From the NCBI GenBank assembly GCA_017610175.1, contig JAFCCO010000001.1, positions 1 to 64,000 of the forward strand: 64,000 nucleotides of DNA. The letters run 5' to 3'. This document shows positions 46,822 through 59,997 of this stretch, piece after piece (positions within the stretch are counted from its first letter, which is position 1; every line of letters starts with the position of its first letter). A program made the translations under genes and the position numbers. This DNA is from Candidatus Iainarchaeum sp. (lineage in GTDB: Archaea > Iainarchaeota > Iainarchaeia > Iainarchaeales > GCA-2688035). Under the pieces are notes generated by a model that was given only the letters and a program-made list of their open reading frames with translations, had not been told where the DNA came from and did not search any database.

Positions 46822-47228
46822 TTCAACCTAACTTCTTCCAATCCATAGTTCCTTTGAGCTATTTCCTTAATCCTCTTAAATTTTCCCATTGCGGTCAAAA
46901 CTTTTCTTTTCTCTCCGGCTTCAAGCAAAACAATTGCTTTCTTTTTGCCTTCGCCTTTGAGTTCCACTCCTTTTACTTTGACAGTGTAGAGGGCTTTTTT
47001 GAAAAATTCGCCGACATTTTCGGTGTAACCGAGAATCTCAACATTTTTCCTGAGCTTTTCCTTCAATGCCTTAACATTGCTTGCGTTCTTTCCTATTGCC
47101 TTTCCAACGTCGCGCCCTTTCACAAGAAACACAATGTTATTGCCTTGGACAACAACATCCCTTGCAACAACACGTGTGGCGCTGTTGAAGGTATTCATGT
47201 AAAAAATTTCGTCACTGCCTATTTTCAT
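46818..47228 (-). CDS. nusA: NusA-like KH protein
   Basis: [39 protein letters not shown]. Confidence 0.9.
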   Translation of the reverse strand: MKIGSDEIFYMNTFNSATRVVARDVVVQGNNIVFLVKGRDVGKAIGKNASNVKALKEKLRKNVEILGYTENVGEFFKKALYTVKVKGVELKGEGKKKAIVLLEAGEKRKVLTAMGKFKRIKEIAQRNYGLEEVRLK

Positions 47229-47242
47229 GCCACTGTTTCCCT

Positions 47243-47548
47243 TTATTCTTTCGCTGCATCAAGCACTTTGCTTTTTCCCTGTTCTTCAATGCTTAGCACC
47301 GAAACAACGAAGGGTTTCCCGCAAACGCTTCCAAGCTGCAATCCACTGCCCTTGAATTCGTATACCGGAACTTTGCTCACCATGCAAACTTGCTTGATTC
47401 TTTCCTTAAGCTGTGACTGAGCGTTTCCGCTTATAATAATTAACTTAGCAACACCCTTTAAAACACTTTTCTCGGCTTGCTGATTGCCGAATGTGACTTT
47501 TCCTGTGTCAACCGCCCTTCTTATTTCCCTTGAAACGTCCATTTTCAT
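47243..47548 (-). CDS. rpl30e: Ribosomal protein L30e
   Basis: REIRRAVDTGKVTFGNQQAEKSVLKGVAKLIIISGNA. Confidence 0.92.
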   Translation of the reverse strand: MKMDVSREIRRAVDTGKVTFGNQQAEKSVLKGVAKLIIISGNAQSQLKERIKQVCMVSKVPVYEFKGSGLQLGSVCGKPFVVSVLSIEEQGKSKVLDAAKE

Positions 47549-47555
47549 CCCTCTG

Positions 47556-51448
<3,893 letters not shown>

Positions 51449-51460
51449 CCTTTTTTCACC

Positions 51461-53281
51461 TTAAGCCTTGTCTGTTATTCTTAGTTTTGGGAGTACTCCA
51501 AGTGCCTTGAGCTCGTCAAGCAAAAGTTTGAATCCGTAGCTCATTTCAACAGGGTATACTTTGCTTCCTCCGCAGAGTCCGCAGTATTTCCTGTTCCTTA
51601 TTTGGTCGTTTATTGCAATAATTCCGCATTTCTCGCACACAAGTTCTGTTACCTTGTCCGAGTCCTCGATAAACTTTTCGTGCAAAAGCATTGCTGCCCC
51701 GTGCCCTACAAGTGTTTCCCCTTCCATCTCTCCGAACCTTAGACCGCCCTCTTTTTCCTTTCCTTCGGTTGGCTGTCTTGTCAGTATCTGCACAGGCCCT
51801 CTTGATCTTGCCTGCATTTTGTGTGCAACAAGGTGGAACAGTCTCCTGTATGAGATAACGCCTGTGAAGATGGTTGCCTGAATCTTTTCGCCGGTTACTC
51901 CGTCATAAAAGACTTCCTTTCCGTCTCCTCTGAATCCGCGCTCTTCAAGCATTTTTTCAAGCTCTGCCTGCGGTGTTGAGCTGAATGGAGTTCCGTCTAC
52001 AATTTCTCCTTTTAAGCAGCCTGCTTTTCCGGCAAGCATTTCAAGCAAGTGCCCTATTGTCATTCTGCTTGGGATGCTGTGCGGGTTAATTATTAGGTCG
52101 GGTTTTATTCCCTCGGCTGTAAATGGCATGTCTACTTCAGGCGCAATTGCTCCAATTACTCCTTTCTGCCCGTGCCTTGAGCTGAATTTGTCTCCAACTT
52201 CCGGCTGCATTGTGCTTCTGATTTTAATCTTTGCAAGCATGTTTCCGTCTGCATTTTCTGTAACAACAACCTTGTCAACAACTCCGGGCTTTCCTTTTCT
52301 GGTTGTGACACTGCTTTCCCTTCTCTTTTCCTTAACTACGCCGAATTCTGAAATTTCCTCAAGGAATCTTGGGGGTGAGGTTCTGCCTATCACAATATCT
52401 TTTTCGTTGACTTGCTGTTCAAGCATCACGAGGCCGTCTGCACCAAGTTTCTTGTAGTACTCGTCTCCCAAATACCCTTCCGTTTCGTCGTTTGGTATCT
52501 CAAACTTATCTGTTTGCCCGCCTGGGTATCTCTGCTCGCTTGCCTCATACATTCTAAGGTAAGAGCTTCTTGCAAGCCCTCTTTGCACCGCTCCCTCGTT
52601 CAAAATAAGGGCATCGAGTGTGTTAAAGCCGTAGTATGGCATAATTGCAACAACAAAATTCTGCACCTGGGGCCTCTTGTCAAGCTCAAGCAGGTCCATT
52701 ATCTTTGTTTTGACAAGGTTTTTCTGCGGGTAGTGCAGTAAGTAGCCTTCGGTGTCTGTTCTCAAATTGTAGTTTGTTCCGCAGATTCCTATTGCCTGCT
52801 TGAACATTTTTGCCCCGTGCAGTGCCTTTCCCGCCATGTTGTGCTGCAGGTAAGGAATCATTGATGAAATTATGCTGAATATTCCTACTGCGTCAATTTC
52901 AAGGTGTGAGTGCTCTTTTGTGAGCTCGTCCTCACTAAGTGCGATTAGTGCGTTTTCCTCTTCCTCCGCATCAAGGTATTCGATTACCCCTTCTTTCAGG
53001 AGGTCTTCCCAGTGAAGCTTGCCCTCTTTTACTTTGTGGACCTGTTCTTCTGTGAGCTTTGACTTTCCGTTTTCAACAACCACAAGCGGCCTTTGCAATC
53101 GGCCTGCATCTGTGTTTATGTATAATTCGTTTGTGTCCTCGTGGAATGCAATGTTTACCTGCTTGTCAATTTTTCCGGTCCTTCTTGATTCCACAAGCTC
53201 TTGGTTAAGTTTTCCCGGCTGGTTGTGGAAACCTATAAGTCGTCCGTTAATGTAAATTTTTGCTTCTTTTTTTGCCGCCAT
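51461..53281 (-). CDS. rpo2C: RNAP subunit B' (Rpo2C), split B subunit
   Basis: VGDKFSSRHGQKGVIGAIAPEVDMPFTAEGIKPDLIINPHSIPSRMTIG. Confidence 0.96.
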   Translation of the reverse strand: MAAKKEAKIYINGRLIGFHNQPGKLNQELVESRRTGKIDKQVNIAFHEDTNELYINTDAGRLQRPLVVVENGKSKLTEEQVHKVKEGKLHWEDLLKEGVIEYLDAEEEENALIALSEDELTKEHSHLEIDAVGIFSIISSMIPYLQHNMAGKALHGAKMFKQAIGICGTNYNLRTDTEGYLLHYPQKNLVKTKIMDLLELDKRPQVQNFVVAIMPYYGFNTLDALILNEGAVQRGLARSSYLRMYEASEQRYPGGQTDKFEIPNDETEGYLGDEYYKKLGADGLVMLEQQVNEKDIVIGRTSPPRFLEEISEFGVVKEKRRESSVTTRKGKPGVVDKVVVTENADGNMLAKIKIRSTMQPEVGDKFSSRHGQKGVIGAIAPEVDMPFTAEGIKPDLIINPHSIPSRMTIGHLLEMLAGKAGCLKGEIVDGTPFSSTPQAELEKMLEERGFRGDGKEVFYDGVTGEKIQATIFTGVISYRRLFHLVAHKMQARSRGPVQILTRQPTEGKEKEGGLRFGEMEGETLVGHGAAMLLHEKFIEDSDKVTELVCEKCGIIAINDQIRNRKYCGLCGGSKVYPVEMSYGFKLLLDELKALGVLPKLRITDKA

Positions 53282-53290
53282 TTAATTCAC

Positions 53291-54757
53291 CTAAAGTTTC
53301 CTCAGCTTAACGCCTTTCTTGTTAAGAATTTCCTCAATTGGCGTTTCGTCGGTTTCTGTTGTTACCTCTGCAAGCATTGCGAGGTTTTTAACAAGTCCGC
53401 ACTGCGGCCCGTCTGGGGTTTCGATTGGCCCAAGCCTTCCCCAGTGTGTTCCGTGCACGTCCCTTGCTTCGTAAAGTTCCCTGTTCTTGTTCAGCGGGCT
53501 TTTAACCTTTCTCATGTCCGAAAGCGGGCTTAAGTAGTTAACCCTGTCCATAAACTTGCTTACTCCGGTTGAACGCCCAATCCAGTTTCCTGTGCTCATG
53601 GCAAACTTGATTCTTTCGCTTACGGCTCCAGGCCTTACAATTGTGCTGATGTTAAGTTTTCTTCTTCTTGTAACTGTTCTGTCAATCTGGAACCTTAAGT
53701 CCTTTATGAAATATTTGAAGCTGTATCTGAAAAGGTGCTCCATGAGCTTTCCGCTCAATTCAAGCCTTTTGTTGCTGTAGTGGTCCTTGTCGTCCGCTTC
53801 CCTGATTCCGTACGACCTTTCAATTGCCTTTGTTGCCATCATGACAAGGTAGTATGCTTTTGCAAGCCTAAATTCCTTTGTCTGCCCGATGTGCGGGAGC
53901 AGGAAAGCGTCAATTACTTCCTGTGCCCTCTTAAGCCTGTAATCAATTATCTGGCCTGGGGCAACGAATTTTCCAATCTTGTCAAGGGCCTCTTCCTCTG
54001 TTTTTACAAGGGTGTTTTCCCAGTTTACAAGAATATCGTTATGAACCTCTATTTCGTCAGGGAAAGCGCTCTGAATGTCCTTAATGCTCTTAAGCCCCAA
54101 GGCTTTTAGCAAAACAAACAGCATTAATTTTCTTGGGGAAGCAGGGAATGTAACGTTAAGAATTCCGTCATCCCTTCTTGAAACCCTTACTCGTCCCTTG
54201 AATGCTCCTTTTGTGGAAATTACCTCTGAAGCAACTCCCTTTACTTCCTTTGCAATCAGGACACGGTCAGATGCAAGAACTTCCTGAGTCATCAGGATTT
54301 TCTCCGAACCGTTTATGATAAAGTATCCGCCAACATCCATTGGGTCTTCACCAACTTCAATAAGCTCTTCATTTGATAATCCATTAAGCCAGCAAAGGTC
54401 GCTTTTGAGCATTAGTGGCATTTCCCCAATGCACGCTCTCCTAATGTCCTGCTCAACATCCCGCCTAAGCAGCCTCATTGTAATCCAGATGTCTCCGGCA
54501 TAGGTTCTGTTCCTAATCCTTGCTTCCATCGGGAAAATCATATCGCGCGGGGAGCCGTCGGCTTCTCTTATGCTTGGCTTTCTGATTTCAATGTCAGACA
54601 ATTCGATTTTAACTTCTTCAATTTTTGGGATTATTTCGTCGTTTTCTTCAACGATTTCCGGGAGCTTTTTTTCGATGAACTGGTTGAATGAGTCTATCTC
54701 CATTTGTGCAAAATCCTTGTCATGGAAATAGCTTTCAATTAATGGCCAACGATCCAA
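53291..54757 (-). CDS. rpo2N: RNAP subunit B'' (Rpo2N), split B subunit
   Basis: GGYFIINGSEKILMTQEVLASDR..., ARDVHGTHWGRLGPIETPDGPQCGLVKNLA. Confidence 0.96.
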   Translation of the reverse strand: MDRWPLIESYFHDKDFAQMEIDSFNQFIEKKLPEIVEENDEIIPKIEEVKIELSDIEIRKPSIREADGSPRDMIFPMEARIRNRTYAGDIWITMRLLRRDVEQDIRRACIGEMPLMLKSDLCWLNGLSNEELIEVGEDPMDVGGYFIINGSEKILMTQEVLASDRVLIAKEVKGVASEVISTKGAFKGRVRVSRRDDGILNVTFPASPRKLMLFVLLKALGLKSIKDIQSAFPDEIEVHNDILVNWENTLVKTEEEALDKIGKFVAPGQIIDYRLKRAQEVIDAFLLPHIGQTKEFRLAKAYYLVMMATKAIERSYGIREADDKDHYSNKRLELSGKLMEHLFRYSFKYFIKDLRFQIDRTVTRRRKLNISTIVRPGAVSERIKFAMSTGNWIGRSTGVSKFMDRVNYLSPLSDMRKVKSPLNKNRELYEARDVHGTHWGRLGPIETPDGPQCGLVKNLAMLAEVTTETDETPIEEILNKKGVKLRKL

Positions 54758-54773
54758 AAAAACTCAACCCCTT

Positions 54774-55016
54774 TTACCCTACAACCCTGTAGTAAATTGT
54801 TTTTCCCGCAGTCTGCGAGTTTCTTACAATCTTTACGATGTCGCCCCTCAAGGGCTTAAATTCCTTTATTGCAGGATCAGTTTTCGAAATAACCGGAAGC
54901 TGACCCGCTGTTATTACAAGTTCAGCGAGAATTTTTTCAGCCTGCTCTTTGGGAAGCAAATAATGCTTTGGAACCAAAAAATGGTCGTTTATCGAGAAAA
55001 CCAAGAATACACCCAC
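54774..55016 (-). CDS. rpo5: RNAP subunit H (Rpo5); GTG 55016 or downstream TTG start
   Basis: INDHFLVPKHYLL..., QLPVISKTDPAIKEFKPLRGDIVKIVRNSQTAGKTIYYRVV. Confidence 0.92.
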   Translation of the reverse strand: MGVFLVFSINDHFLVPKHYLLPKEQAEKILAELVITAGQLPVISKTDPAIKEFKPLRGDIVKIVRNSQTAGKTIYYRVVG

Positions 55017-55032
55017 TATCTAAATTAAAAAT

Positions 55033-55135
55033 GGCGATTTTTAATGCAAAAACGTGATTGGACAGGTAATCTCAACCATTTAAGTTTCAATTTAAGGCAT
55101 CAACTTAAAACAATCACGCGCATTAAAAAATCGCC
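55033..55135 (-). promoter_or_regulatory. Nested inverted repeat in the leader region of the RNAP operon
   Basis: GGCGATTTTTAATGC...CGTGATTG / CAATCACG...GCATTAAAAAATCGCC (about 23 paired positions) plus inner TTAAGTT/AACTTAA. Confidence 0.65.
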
Positions 55136-55192
55136 ACAAATACCTCTACTCAAGAGATTGTATTTAATATAATCTAAATCATAGAAAGCTTT

Positions 55193-55774
55193 TTAATGCT
55201 TTCTTGAACTTGGCTGTTTTCCCGCCCTTTTCTTCATCAATTCCTCAAAAAGGACCCTGGTTTCGGGGAGTTCAAGCCTTGCGTCGGCATATTCGTAGAA
55301 TTCCTCAAGGCTTAGCTCAAAGTTTCCCTTCTCCTCATACTCAACTGCCTGAAGGATTGCCTCAAGGCGGTCTAGCTCGTAAACAAGTTTTGCCTCTTTG
55401 CTTTCGCGGGCCTCATACTCTTCCCAAAGGGCTCTAATTTCTGAAGCGGTTTTTTCGTCAAGCATTCCACACAATTCATCCAACGCCTTTTCCTCGCGCT
55501 CTTTCTTTTCGTGGTTTGTGATTTTCTGCAGCTCTTCCTTAATTCTTGTGGCAACATCGCCGCAGATTGATTCAGGCAAGTCGTGCACCACGGCAAGCTT
55601 TACCGCCTTGCTTTCATCAAGCCCCATTTTCTTTGCAAAAGTGAGGGCCATTACGCTCAGCCTGAAAGAGTGCTCGGCAACGCTCTCCGCATTTTTAACG
55701 CCGCGGTCAACCCAGCCGCATCTCTTCTCTTCCTTGAGCTTTCCAACAGTTTGAAAAAATTTAATCAGGTCCAT
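55193..55774 (-). CDS. HD-domain hydrolase (YfbR/HDDC2-like 5'-nucleotidase)
   Basis: ESVAEHSFRLSVMALTFAKKMG...AVVHDLPESICGD. Confidence 0.9.
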   Translation of the reverse strand: MDLIKFFQTVGKLKEEKRCGWVDRGVKNAESVAEHSFRLSVMALTFAKKMGLDESKAVKLAVVHDLPESICGDVATRIKEELQKITNHEKKEREEKALDELCGMLDEKTASEIRALWEEYEARESKEAKLVYELDRLEAILQAVEYEEKGNFELSLEEFYEYADARLELPETRVLFEELMKKRAGKQPSSRKH

Positions 55775-55829
55775 TTAAGCAACTTCGATTGTTTTATATA
55801 TATATTAATCTATTAAAAGAAATGATTAT

Positions 55830-56900
55830 ATGGCTGAACCTTTTTTGGAAATTCTTTCACAGACCTATTTCGGGAACACTTTGCTGCAGTATGTTTATTT
55901 CCTGCTCACAATTGTCGTTTCATTTCTGGCGGGGAAAGTTGTCAGCTTTGTTATAAAGAACCATTTGCGAAGGCTAACCGAAAAGACAAAGACTGACGCA
56001 GATGACTTGCTGCTTGATATTATTGAAAAGCCAATTTGGATTATTGTTTTAATTGCGGGATTTGCGCTTGGCTTTCAGTTCCTTTCGGTCTCCCCTGAAA
56101 TTGGGTTCTTTTACTACAACACAATCAACGTTTTAACCGTTGTTGTGGTCACATGGGTGCTAATCAATTTTGTTGACAAGTTCATCCAGAGAATTCTCAA
56201 GCCGATTGTGAGCAAAACCGATTCAAAGCTTGACGACCAGCTCATTCCGGTTCTGTCAAAGATTACAAAGATTGCAATCCTGGTTCTTGCTCTGATAATT
56301 GTGGTAAGCAACTTTGGCTACGATGTCACCGCCCTTGTTGCCGGTCTTGGAATCGGTGGTCTTGCAATTGCGTTTGCAGCGCAGGAAACAATCTCCGACA
56401 TCTTCGGCGGTTTCTCAATTTTCACATCAAAGCCGTTTGTTGTGGGGGATTCAATCCAAATGGGTGATACGGTTGGGGAAGTAATAGAGGTTGGGCTAAG
56501 GCACACAAGAATCAGAAACCTTGACAAGAGAATTGTAATCGTTCCAAACAGTCAGGTTGCAAAAAGCGTGATAATTAACATTACTTCCGCCCCGCAAAGG
56601 AAATGCGTTTGGCATTTGGGTGTTACATATGACACAACGATTGCAAAGATTGGGAATGCAAAGAAGATTATTGTGGACGCAATCAACGCACATCCTGAGT
56701 GCGAGGACGACCCCATCGTTGAGTTTGAGGGGTTTGCCGACTCATCCCTTACAATTCTTGTGATTTTTTACACCAAGGAAAATGACTTTGGGCAGTTTGT
56801 TCGCGTGCGGGACTCAATTGGAATGCGAATAAAGAAAGAGTTTGAAAAGGCCAAGATAGAGTTTGCCTTCCCGACCCAGACAATTCATTTGGCAAAATAG
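55830..56900 (+). CDS. MscS-family mechanosensitive channel
   Basis: TM segments; GLGIGGLAIAFAAQETISDIFGGFSIFTSKPFVVGDSIQMGDTVGEV. Confidence 0.93.
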   Translation: MAEPFLEILSQTYFGNTLLQYVYFLLTIVVSFLAGKVVSFVIKNHLRRLTEKTKTDADDLLLDIIEKPIWIIVLIAGFALGFQFLSVSPEIGFFYYNTINVLTVVVVTWVLINFVDKFIQRILKPIVSKTDSKLDDQLIPVLSKITKIAILVLALIIVVSNFGYDVTALVAGLGIGGLAIAFAAQETISDIFGGFSIFTSKPFVVGDSIQMGDTVGEVIEVGLRHTRIRNLDKRIVIVPNSQVAKSVIINITSAPQRKCVWHLGVTYDTTIAKIGNAKKIIVDAINAHPECEDDPIVEFEGFADSSLTILVIFYTKENDFGQFVRVRDSIGMRIKKEFEKAKIEFAFPTQTIHLAK

Positions 56901-57116
56901 TCAGGCCTCAATATCTATGCCGCCGCGCTTTTTCGCTTCTTCAGCCCTTCTTTTAAGGTCTTCAGCGCGTTTAGCCTGCCGTTTTGCCAGCTGCTCTGCG
57001 GCCTCCTGCTCAGGGGTTTTTTTGCGAATTTTCTGAACCCTTTCAACAGGGGGAACCCTCTGTCCGATTCCAAGGGCTTTTGCAAGCCTTCTTCCAATGC
57101 GTGAAATGCGTGGCAT
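56901..57116 (-). CDS. Small basic coiled-coil-like hypothetical protein
   Basis: 71 aa, RVQKIRKKTPEQEAAEQLAKRQAKRAEDLKRRAEEAKKR; abuts the mscS stop. Confidence 0.6.
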   Translation of the reverse strand: MPRISRIGRRLAKALGIGQRVPPVERVQKIRKKTPEQEAAEQLAKRQAKRAEDLKRRAEEAKKRGGIDIEA

Positions 57117-57147
57117 AGTAGGCTATTGTTTTTCCCTGTTTTTAAGA

Positions 57148-57165
57148 TTTTGCCAGCCGGCAAAA
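57148..57165. promoter_or_regulatory. Perfect palindrome between divergent promoters
   Basis: TTTTGCC-AGCC-GGCAAAA between minus TATA (CTTAAAAA) and plus TATA-like (CCTTTTAT). Confidence 0.4.
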
Positions 57166-57198
57166 GCCTTTTATCCAAAGAAGCACTTATTTAGTTGA

Positions 57199-58137
57199 AT
57201 GGTTTTTTGGGCGATAGCGGTCTTTTTAGCCAGTGCTGCACTTATTGTCACAAGCAGCAAGTGGGTTGTGGACAATTCCCTTGGGTTAAGCAAGATTATC
57301 GGGGTTTCCACTTTTGCAATAGGCTTCATTATTCTTTCAATCTCAACTTCTCTCCCTGAACTCGCTGTTGCGCTGTTTTCATCGCTTGGAGGCACGCCCC
57401 AGCTTTCGCTTGGCACCATTTTTGGATCAAATGTTACAAACTTCACTTTGATTATTGCGGCAGTTGTCTTTTTTGGCGGGGAGATTTACCTCAAAAGCAA
57501 GGTTGTTCGTGAACTGCTTGAACTGCTTTTGATTACAACAATAGTTACTCTCTTTATTTTCTTCCAGGCAAGCATAACCTTTGTTCACGGGATAGTTTTC
57601 CTCGCATTCTTTGCACTGCTTGTGCGGCGCCTGTACAAGAAGGGCAGAATTCCTCCGGTGCTTATAAACGACTCCAAGCGCGGCAAGAAAAATGTTGCAG
57701 CAATGCTTCTCGCAGGCCTTGCAACTCTTGTTGCCGCAAGCTATTTCCTTGTTTCAAGCGCGGTGCAAATCTCCTCCACTCTCGGAATCGCGCAGACGGT
57801 TTTTGGGGCTGTTGCAATTGCGCTAAGCACCTCTCTCCCCGAGTTAAGTGTTGAAATCCGTGCAATAAAGCAAAAGGAGTATGCACTTGCAATGGGTGAC
57901 CTTTTTGGCTCGGCTGTTGCAAACATTACGCTTGTTCTTGGCTCGCTGATAATAATCAGCCCTGTTCCGCTTGACCCAAGCCCCTTGCTTGGAGCGGTTT
58001 TTGTTGTTCTGGCTGCGATGGCATTAATCTGGCTTTTTTTTGTGCGCAGGGGCAAGATTGGAAAAAAGGAAGCAGCATTGCTGTTCCTGCTTTACGCTGT
58101 GTTCGTGATTTACGAGCTTGGTTTTGTAATGCTGTAA
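57199..58137 (+). CDS. CaCA-family sodium/calcium exchanger
   Basis: Two alpha-repeats: GFIILSISTSLPELAVALFSSLGG...GTIFGSNVTN and VFGAVAIALSTSLPELSVEI...GDLFGSAVANI. Confidence 0.92.
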   Translation: MVFWAIAVFLASAALIVTSSKWVVDNSLGLSKIIGVSTFAIGFIILSISTSLPELAVALFSSLGGTPQLSLGTIFGSNVTNFTLIIAAVVFFGGEIYLKSKVVRELLELLLITTIVTLFIFFQASITFVHGIVFLAFFALLVRRLYKKGRIPPVLINDSKRGKKNVAAMLLAGLATLVAASYFLVSSAVQISSTLGIAQTVFGAVAIALSTSLPELSVEIRAIKQKEYALAMGDLFGSAVANITLVLGSLIIISPVPLDPSPLLGAVFVVLAAMALIWLFFVRRGKIGKKEAALLFLLYAVFVIYELGFVML

Positions 58138-58154
58138 AAAAAAAGAAAAAGGGG

Positions 58155-58180
58155 GAGAAAGTAAAAAAACTTACTTTCTC
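58155..58180. terminator. Bidirectional hairpin between convergent genes
   Basis: GAGAAAGTAA-aaaaac-TTACTTTCTC, perfect 10-bp stem overlapping the stop of the minus gene. Confidence 0.5.
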
Positions 58181-58842
58181 ATAATGAAGAATGCCGCCGC
58201 CCCAAGAACAATAACCACAACTGCAACGCCTACAATTATTGTTGTTGTGTCGGCATCAAACGAGCCTGTGCTTGCCGTTGTGGTTTCAACGAATGCTTCC
58301 TCTGGAAGACCCAGAACGTCAAACTTCACAAAGCCGTCTTCCTGCTCCTCGCCGCCCTCTTGCTTTACAAGGGTTCCGGGAAGCCTCACAAGATAGTTGT
58401 ATTCAAAGCCCATCATTTTGAGCTGTGCCAACTGTTCTGAACCCTCTGGAAGCTGTTCAGCCGACTCGGTTTGGTTTACTGACTCAAGCGCTTTCTTGAC
58501 ATCGATTCTGAATGTATCCCCATCAATTGTAATGGCTTCGGAATTGCTTCTGTCAAGTGTTCCGCTCAGGCTAAGCACCTTATCCTCAAATGTGCAAGTT
58601 ATGTTAGTCAGCTGAAGCGGGGAATCACCTGCCTGCATTTCCTCTGTCATTCCATCGCATGGATTTTCTTCCGCCATGTTTACTTCGGAGTCAGGGTCAT
58701 CCGGAATTGCTGACAAATCCATGATGAGTGACATGTCGGACATTCCGTTTGCCTTAATGTCCTCTTTTATTTCAATCTTAACGCAGCCGGAAAATACCAC
58801 TAATGCAATTAACAGCCCGGCAAGCAAAAATTTCTTATCCAA
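58171..58842 (-). CDS. Lipoprotein with C-terminal TM anchor
   Basis: Lipobox LVVFSGC at N-term; C-term TTTIIVGVAVVVIVLGAAAFFIMRK. Confidence 0.82.
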   Translation of the reverse strand: MDKKFLLAGLLIALVVFSGCVKIEIKEDIKANGMSDMSLIMDLSAIPDDPDSEVNMAEENPCDGMTEEMQAGDSPLQLTNITCTFEDKVLSLSGTLDRSNSEAITIDGDTFRIDVKKALESVNQTESAEQLPEGSEQLAQLKMMGFEYNYLVRLPGTLVKQEGGEEQEDGFVKFDVLGLPEEAFVETTTASTGSFDADTTTIIVGVAVVVIVLGAAAFFIMRK

Positions 58843-59053
58843 ATTAATTCACCTCACAAATAAATTTACTGTAATCAAAAGGCGTTAACTGTATTTAAAT
58901 GTTGGTTAAGAAAGAGAGCGTCCCAACCTGCTCTGTTATTATTGTTATTATTATTATATTTTTATTATGCACAAGAAAAAACGAAACAAAACAAAAAACA
59001 GAAAAACAAAATACTGAAGATAATCTAATTTATCCTAAATAGAAAATATTAAG

Positions 59054-59125
59054 CGCCCTAGCCGGGAATCGAACCCGAGTCACAGCCTCGACAGGGCCGT
59101 ATCCTAACCTCTAGACTACTAGGGC
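59054..59125 (-). tRNA. tRNA-Asp(GTC)
   Basis: GCCCTAG...CTAGGGC acceptor, anticodon arm CGGCC-CTGTCGA-GGCTG, T-arm CGGGTTCGATTCCCG, discriminator G. Confidence 0.94.
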
Positions 59126-59180
59126 AAAAAATTCGTTTTACCTAATTCAATTGGGGGCAGCAAGGTTTAAAAAACTAAAT

Positions 59181-59909
59181 TCATGGCGTCTCTGCGACAA
59201 AGTAAAGCTCTTCACTGCTGCGGGAGGGTTCTCCAAATACCGCATCAAAGACGCGCACGTTCACAAAGCCTGCCTTTGAAAGGTTTTTTGTGACAATTGC
59301 CCGTGTGTAAGGCCTTTGCGCAACGGTTTCCTCTGTTCGCTTGAACCGCTCCCTTCCAAGCGCCGTGAAAACGGACATTTTGATTTCAAGCATTCCTTTG
59401 CGAAAAAAGTTTTCCCACACAAAAAAGTTTTTTCCAACGCGCCCGGCATACGGTTCCTCAAGCGAAATGTGCTGCATGTACTTCTTTGTGTAAATTTGGA
59501 AAATGAACTTTCCTTTTTTTCCAAGCAAATGGTGTACTGAAGAAAAGGCCTGAAGCAGGTTTTTTTCTTTCAGCAGGTGGTTTAGGCAGTCCCCGCTCAC
59601 AACAACGTCAAATTTTTCCTTTTCCTTGAAGCACTCGATTTTGCTGCATTCAAATTTAACTTTCAGCCCTGCTTTTGTTGCCTTCTTCTTTGCGATTGCA
59701 AGCATTTCTTTTGAGGAGTCAACCCCCTTAATCTGGAAACCGTGCCACGCAAGGGGGATTGTGTACTTTCCGGTTCCGCATCCAATGTCAAGAACCCTTG
59801 CATTCTTCTTTCTTGCAAACTTTTTTACAAATGAAAGAAAACGAATAGACGGGTCAATGGCTTCGTCGTAAACCAATGCAAAGCTTTTGTACAAATTTGG
59901 CTTGCCCAT
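59181..59909 (-). CDS. SAM-dependent class I methyltransferase
   Basis: ARVLDIGCGTGKYTIPLAWHGFQIKGVDSSKEMLAIAKKKA. Confidence 0.9.
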   Translation of the reverse strand: MGKPNLYKSFALVYDEAIDPSIRFLSFVKKFARKKNARVLDIGCGTGKYTIPLAWHGFQIKGVDSSKEMLAIAKKKATKAGLKVKFECSKIECFKEKEKFDVVVSGDCLNHLLKEKNLLQAFSSVHHLLGKKGKFIFQIYTKKYMQHISLEEPYAGRVGKNFFVWENFFRKGMLEIKMSVFTALGRERFKRTEETVAQRPYTRAIVTKNLSKAGFVNVRVFDAVFGEPSRSSEELYFVAETP

Positions 59910-59997
59910 TCAAATCTCGAAGCAGAACGATTTTATTAATCCTTTCACTTGCCGGGTTTTTGGGAGATTTAAAAGAAGTTTTGTGCATGTATTGTGC

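Noticed and set aside
58936-58970. TTATTATTGTTATTATTATTATA simple repeat
   Set aside because: AT-rich microsatellite in an intergenic region; no supporting structure beyond low complexity.
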